Assembly: GCA_025935655.1 (NCBI GenBank)
Contig: JAICUV010000192.1
Coordinates: forward strand, 1 to 6,574
DNA: 6,574 nucleotides
Reading direction: 5' to 3'
DNA from: Chloroflexota bacterium
Lineage (GTDB): Bacteria > Chloroflexota > Limnocylindria > Limnocylindrales > CSP1-4
In this document: positions 5,158-6,574 of the stretch, in pieces
How the letters are laid out: each line of letters begins with the position of its first letter
Numbering within the stretch: the first letter of the stretch is position 1
The notes under the pieces: model-generated
Database searches by the model: none
What the model was told of the DNA's origin: nothing
The model's input: only the letters and a program-made list of their open reading frames with translations
Made by a program: the position numbers and the translations under genes

Positions 5158-6468
5158 CTAGCTGCGCTTCTGGGCCTGCCCGTCCACGGAGCGCGACCGG
5201 AGGCTCACGCTCGAGGCGTAATGCACCTGCTTGCGCAGCATCTCCGGCATCGCCGCCGCGTACTGCGGCCGCTCCGTCCGAAGCTCCTCGGCCAGCCTGC
5301 GCAACTCCTGGTCGTTGCCGGCATACGCCGCGATCCGCTTGCGGACGCCGTCGATCGCCTGCTCGGCCTCGTCGTAGCGACCCTCGCGGTTCAGGCGGAC
5401 GGCGGTCTGCTTCGCCCGCTCGGCGAACAGCCGGGCCACGACGCGGTCGACGTCACGGTCGCGCGGCTGCGCGTCATTCTCCGCGTGGTCGCCATAGCGC
5501 CACGCGACGATGACCGGCTCGAGGGCCGGCCGCGCGGCCGCGAAGGCGCCGTCCCGGTCCGTGATCCGGACGTCCACGCCGACCTCGCGCCCGACCTCGC
5601 CGAAGTCGAACGTGACCCGCACCACGATCGAGACCGCCTGTCCCGAGACGAGGTCGCCGAGCGAGACGCGCGCGGTCCCGCCGCGCTGTTCCACGCGGAA
5701 CGGCGTGAGCGGCTCGATGCGGACGGACTCCGGGAGGCGCAGCTCGAGGACGACCTCGCGTGCCACCACCTCGAGCGTCTCTCCCACCTCGCTCGTGATG
5801 TGGTCGCGCATCTGCGCCACGTCACCGATGAAGTAGAAGTGCCCGCCGCCGGCGTCGGCCATGCCCTGGAGGAGCGATTCGTCGAAGTCCGTGCCCACGC
5901 CGAACGTGCTGGTCGCGATGCCGCGGTCACGGAGCTCTCCCGCGAGCCGCTGGAGCTCGTCGTGATCGGTGACGCCGACGTTGGCCAGCCCGTCCGTGAG
6001 CAACAGCACGCGGTTGACGCCGTCAGCGGTGAGGCCTTCGGCGACCTGCTCACAGCCGGTCAGCCAGCCGCCGTGGAGGTTCGTCGAGTTCCGCGCCTCG
6101 ACGCGCCGGAGTCGATCCGCGGCACGCGCCCGCTCGGCCGGCGTGGCCGTCGCGCTCGCGATCGCGACGTCGATCTCGTCGTCGTACGTCACGACGCTGA
6201 AGCGATCCTCGGCCTCGAGGCGGTGGATCGCCTCGACGACGGCCTGCTTCGCGAGGCCGAGCTTGTTCTGGCCGCCCATCGACCCCGAGCGGTCGAGGAC
6301 GAAGCCGAGGTTGACCGGCGGGCGTCGGCGGTTCGGGTCCGGCGCGACCGTGGGCGCGACGACATCGATGAGCAGGAACCGCTCGCTGCGGCCGTTGGCG
6401 CGGATGAGGCGGCGGTCCGGGCGGACCGTCAGCGCGGGGTCGACCAGGCGGTCGGTGTCCGGGGTCAT
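5158..6468 (-). CDS. Cytoplasmic von Willebrand factor A (VWA) domain protein
   Basis: This is a 436-residue protein with a VWA domain at about residues 50-235. The metal-ion-dependent adhesion site is complete: DRSGS (D59, S61, S63), T129 in NSTNLHGG, and D159 in LLLTDG. The segment 240-330 looks like beta structure (VVLELRLPESVRI to VDVRITDRDG). About 335-420 is highly charged and helical (VARLFAERAKQTAVRLNREG, then YDEAEQAIDG), resembling a repeat or bundle, and the tail is basic and Ser-rich (SLRSRSVDG). There is no signal peptide or membrane segment, so it should be cytosolic. VWA proteins of this type mediate metal-dependent protein contacts; the partner is unknown. The ATG has AGGAGG 5 bases upstream. 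The frame stays open to the right edge but shows no other start there. Its relation to the hydroxylase genes is probably none, since its own strand unit ends in a hairpin. Confidence 0.92.
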   Translation of the reverse strand: MTPDTDRLVDPALTVRPDRRLIRANGRSERFLLIDVVAPTVAPDPNRRRPPVNLGFVLDRSGSMGGQNKLGLAKQAVVEAIHRLEAEDRFSVVTYDDEIDVAIASATATPAERARAADRLRRVEARNSTNLHGGWLTGCEQVAEGLTADGVNRVLLLTDGLANVGVTDHDELQRLAGELRDRGIATSTFGVGTDFDESLLQGMADAGGGHFYFIGDVAQMRDHITSEVGETLEVVAREVVLELRLPESVRIEPLTPFRVEQRGGTARVSLGDLVSGQAVSIVVRVTFDFGEVGREVGVDVRITDRDGAFAAARPALEPVIVAWRYGDHAENDAQPRDRDVDRVVARLFAERAKQTAVRLNREGRYDEAEQAIDGVRKRIAAYAGNDQELRRLAEELRTERPQYAAAMPEMLRKQVHYASSVSLRSRSVDGQAQKRS

Positions 6469-6544
6469 GGTGGCCTCCTGTGGCGGGCTCGAGGCCGAAT
6501 GGGGCGGTCTCTGGCTGCGATCGGACGTCTGGTTCTGTGGGTCC

Positions 6545-6574
6545 TCAGGGCTCCTCGTCGAGCAGCTCCCTCGC
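6545..6574 (-). CDS. Possible last codons of an upstream minus-strand gene, cut by the window
   Basis: One minus-strand frame from the right edge reads ARELLDEEP and then TGA at 6547-6545. The composition looks like a real charged C-terminus, and the gap of 76 bases to the VWA start would allow co-transcription. Ten codons cannot prove a gene and no product can be named. The stretch 6469-6544 otherwise holds only the VWA ribosome binding site (6474-6479); I see no clear promoter. Confidence 0.3.
   Translation of the reverse strand, partial: ARELLDEEP

Noticed and set aside
6469..6574. N-terminal extension of the VWA protein to the window edge
   Set aside because: The frame has no stop, but also no ATG, GTG or TTG within the window. 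AGGAGG lies 5 bases before the ATG at 6468, which fits a real start.
1..6574. Mobile element, CRISPR array, tRNA or phage content
   Set aside because: I saw no transposase, integrase, terminal repeats, regularly spaced repeats or tRNA-like ends. Base composition looks uniform apart from the two short AT-richer promoter regions.

Overview
The window is a very GC-rich bacterial chromosomal segment with tightly packed genes, GTG starts and strong purine-rich ribosome binding sites. The codon bias (third positions almost always G or C) and the gene content (a molybdenum hydroxylase of the CO dehydrogenase family, a von Willebrand A protein, a transaldolase) suit a soil or freshwater Actinomycetota or a high-GC Chloroflexota. 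The phylum cannot be settled from the sequence. I see no RNA genes, CRISPR array, insertion sequence or integration scar.

Layout: (1) Positions 1-2494, minus strand: a four-gene operon read right to left. It holds a GntR/FadR-type regulator, a CoxG-like SRPBCC protein, a CoxM-like FAD subunit and a CoxS-like [2Fe-2S] subunit that runs off the left edge. The junctions are GTGA, GTGA and TAG|ATG, so translation is probably coupled throughout. The molybdopterin (large) subunit that would define the substrate is not in the window and probably lies just beyond position 1. (2) Positions 2495-2604: a compact control region with two interlocked divergent promoters and a near-perfect FadR-family operator. 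(3) Positions 2605-3881, plus strand: a small dimeric alpha/beta-barrel (ABM-like) protein and an extended short-chain dehydrogenase/epimerase whose frames overlap by one base. (4) Positions 3892-4986, minus strand: a transaldolase-family enzyme, convergent with the epimerase, with changes at two active-site positions. (5) Positions 4987-5157: intergenic DNA with a probable transaldolase promoter and a strong hairpin. (6) Positions 5158-6468, minus strand: a cytoplasmic VWA protein with an intact metal site. (7) Positions 6469-6574: mostly non-coding, with perhaps the last codons of another minus-strand gene.

How the genes may work together (inference): the regulator probably controls both its own hydroxylase operon and the divergent ABM/epimerase pair through the shared operator. 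This suggests one inducible oxidative catabolic route in which a molybdenum hydroxylase, an ABM-type protein and an NAD(P)-dependent oxidoreductase act on the same unknown substrate. The transaldolase and the VWA protein look like separate transcription units.
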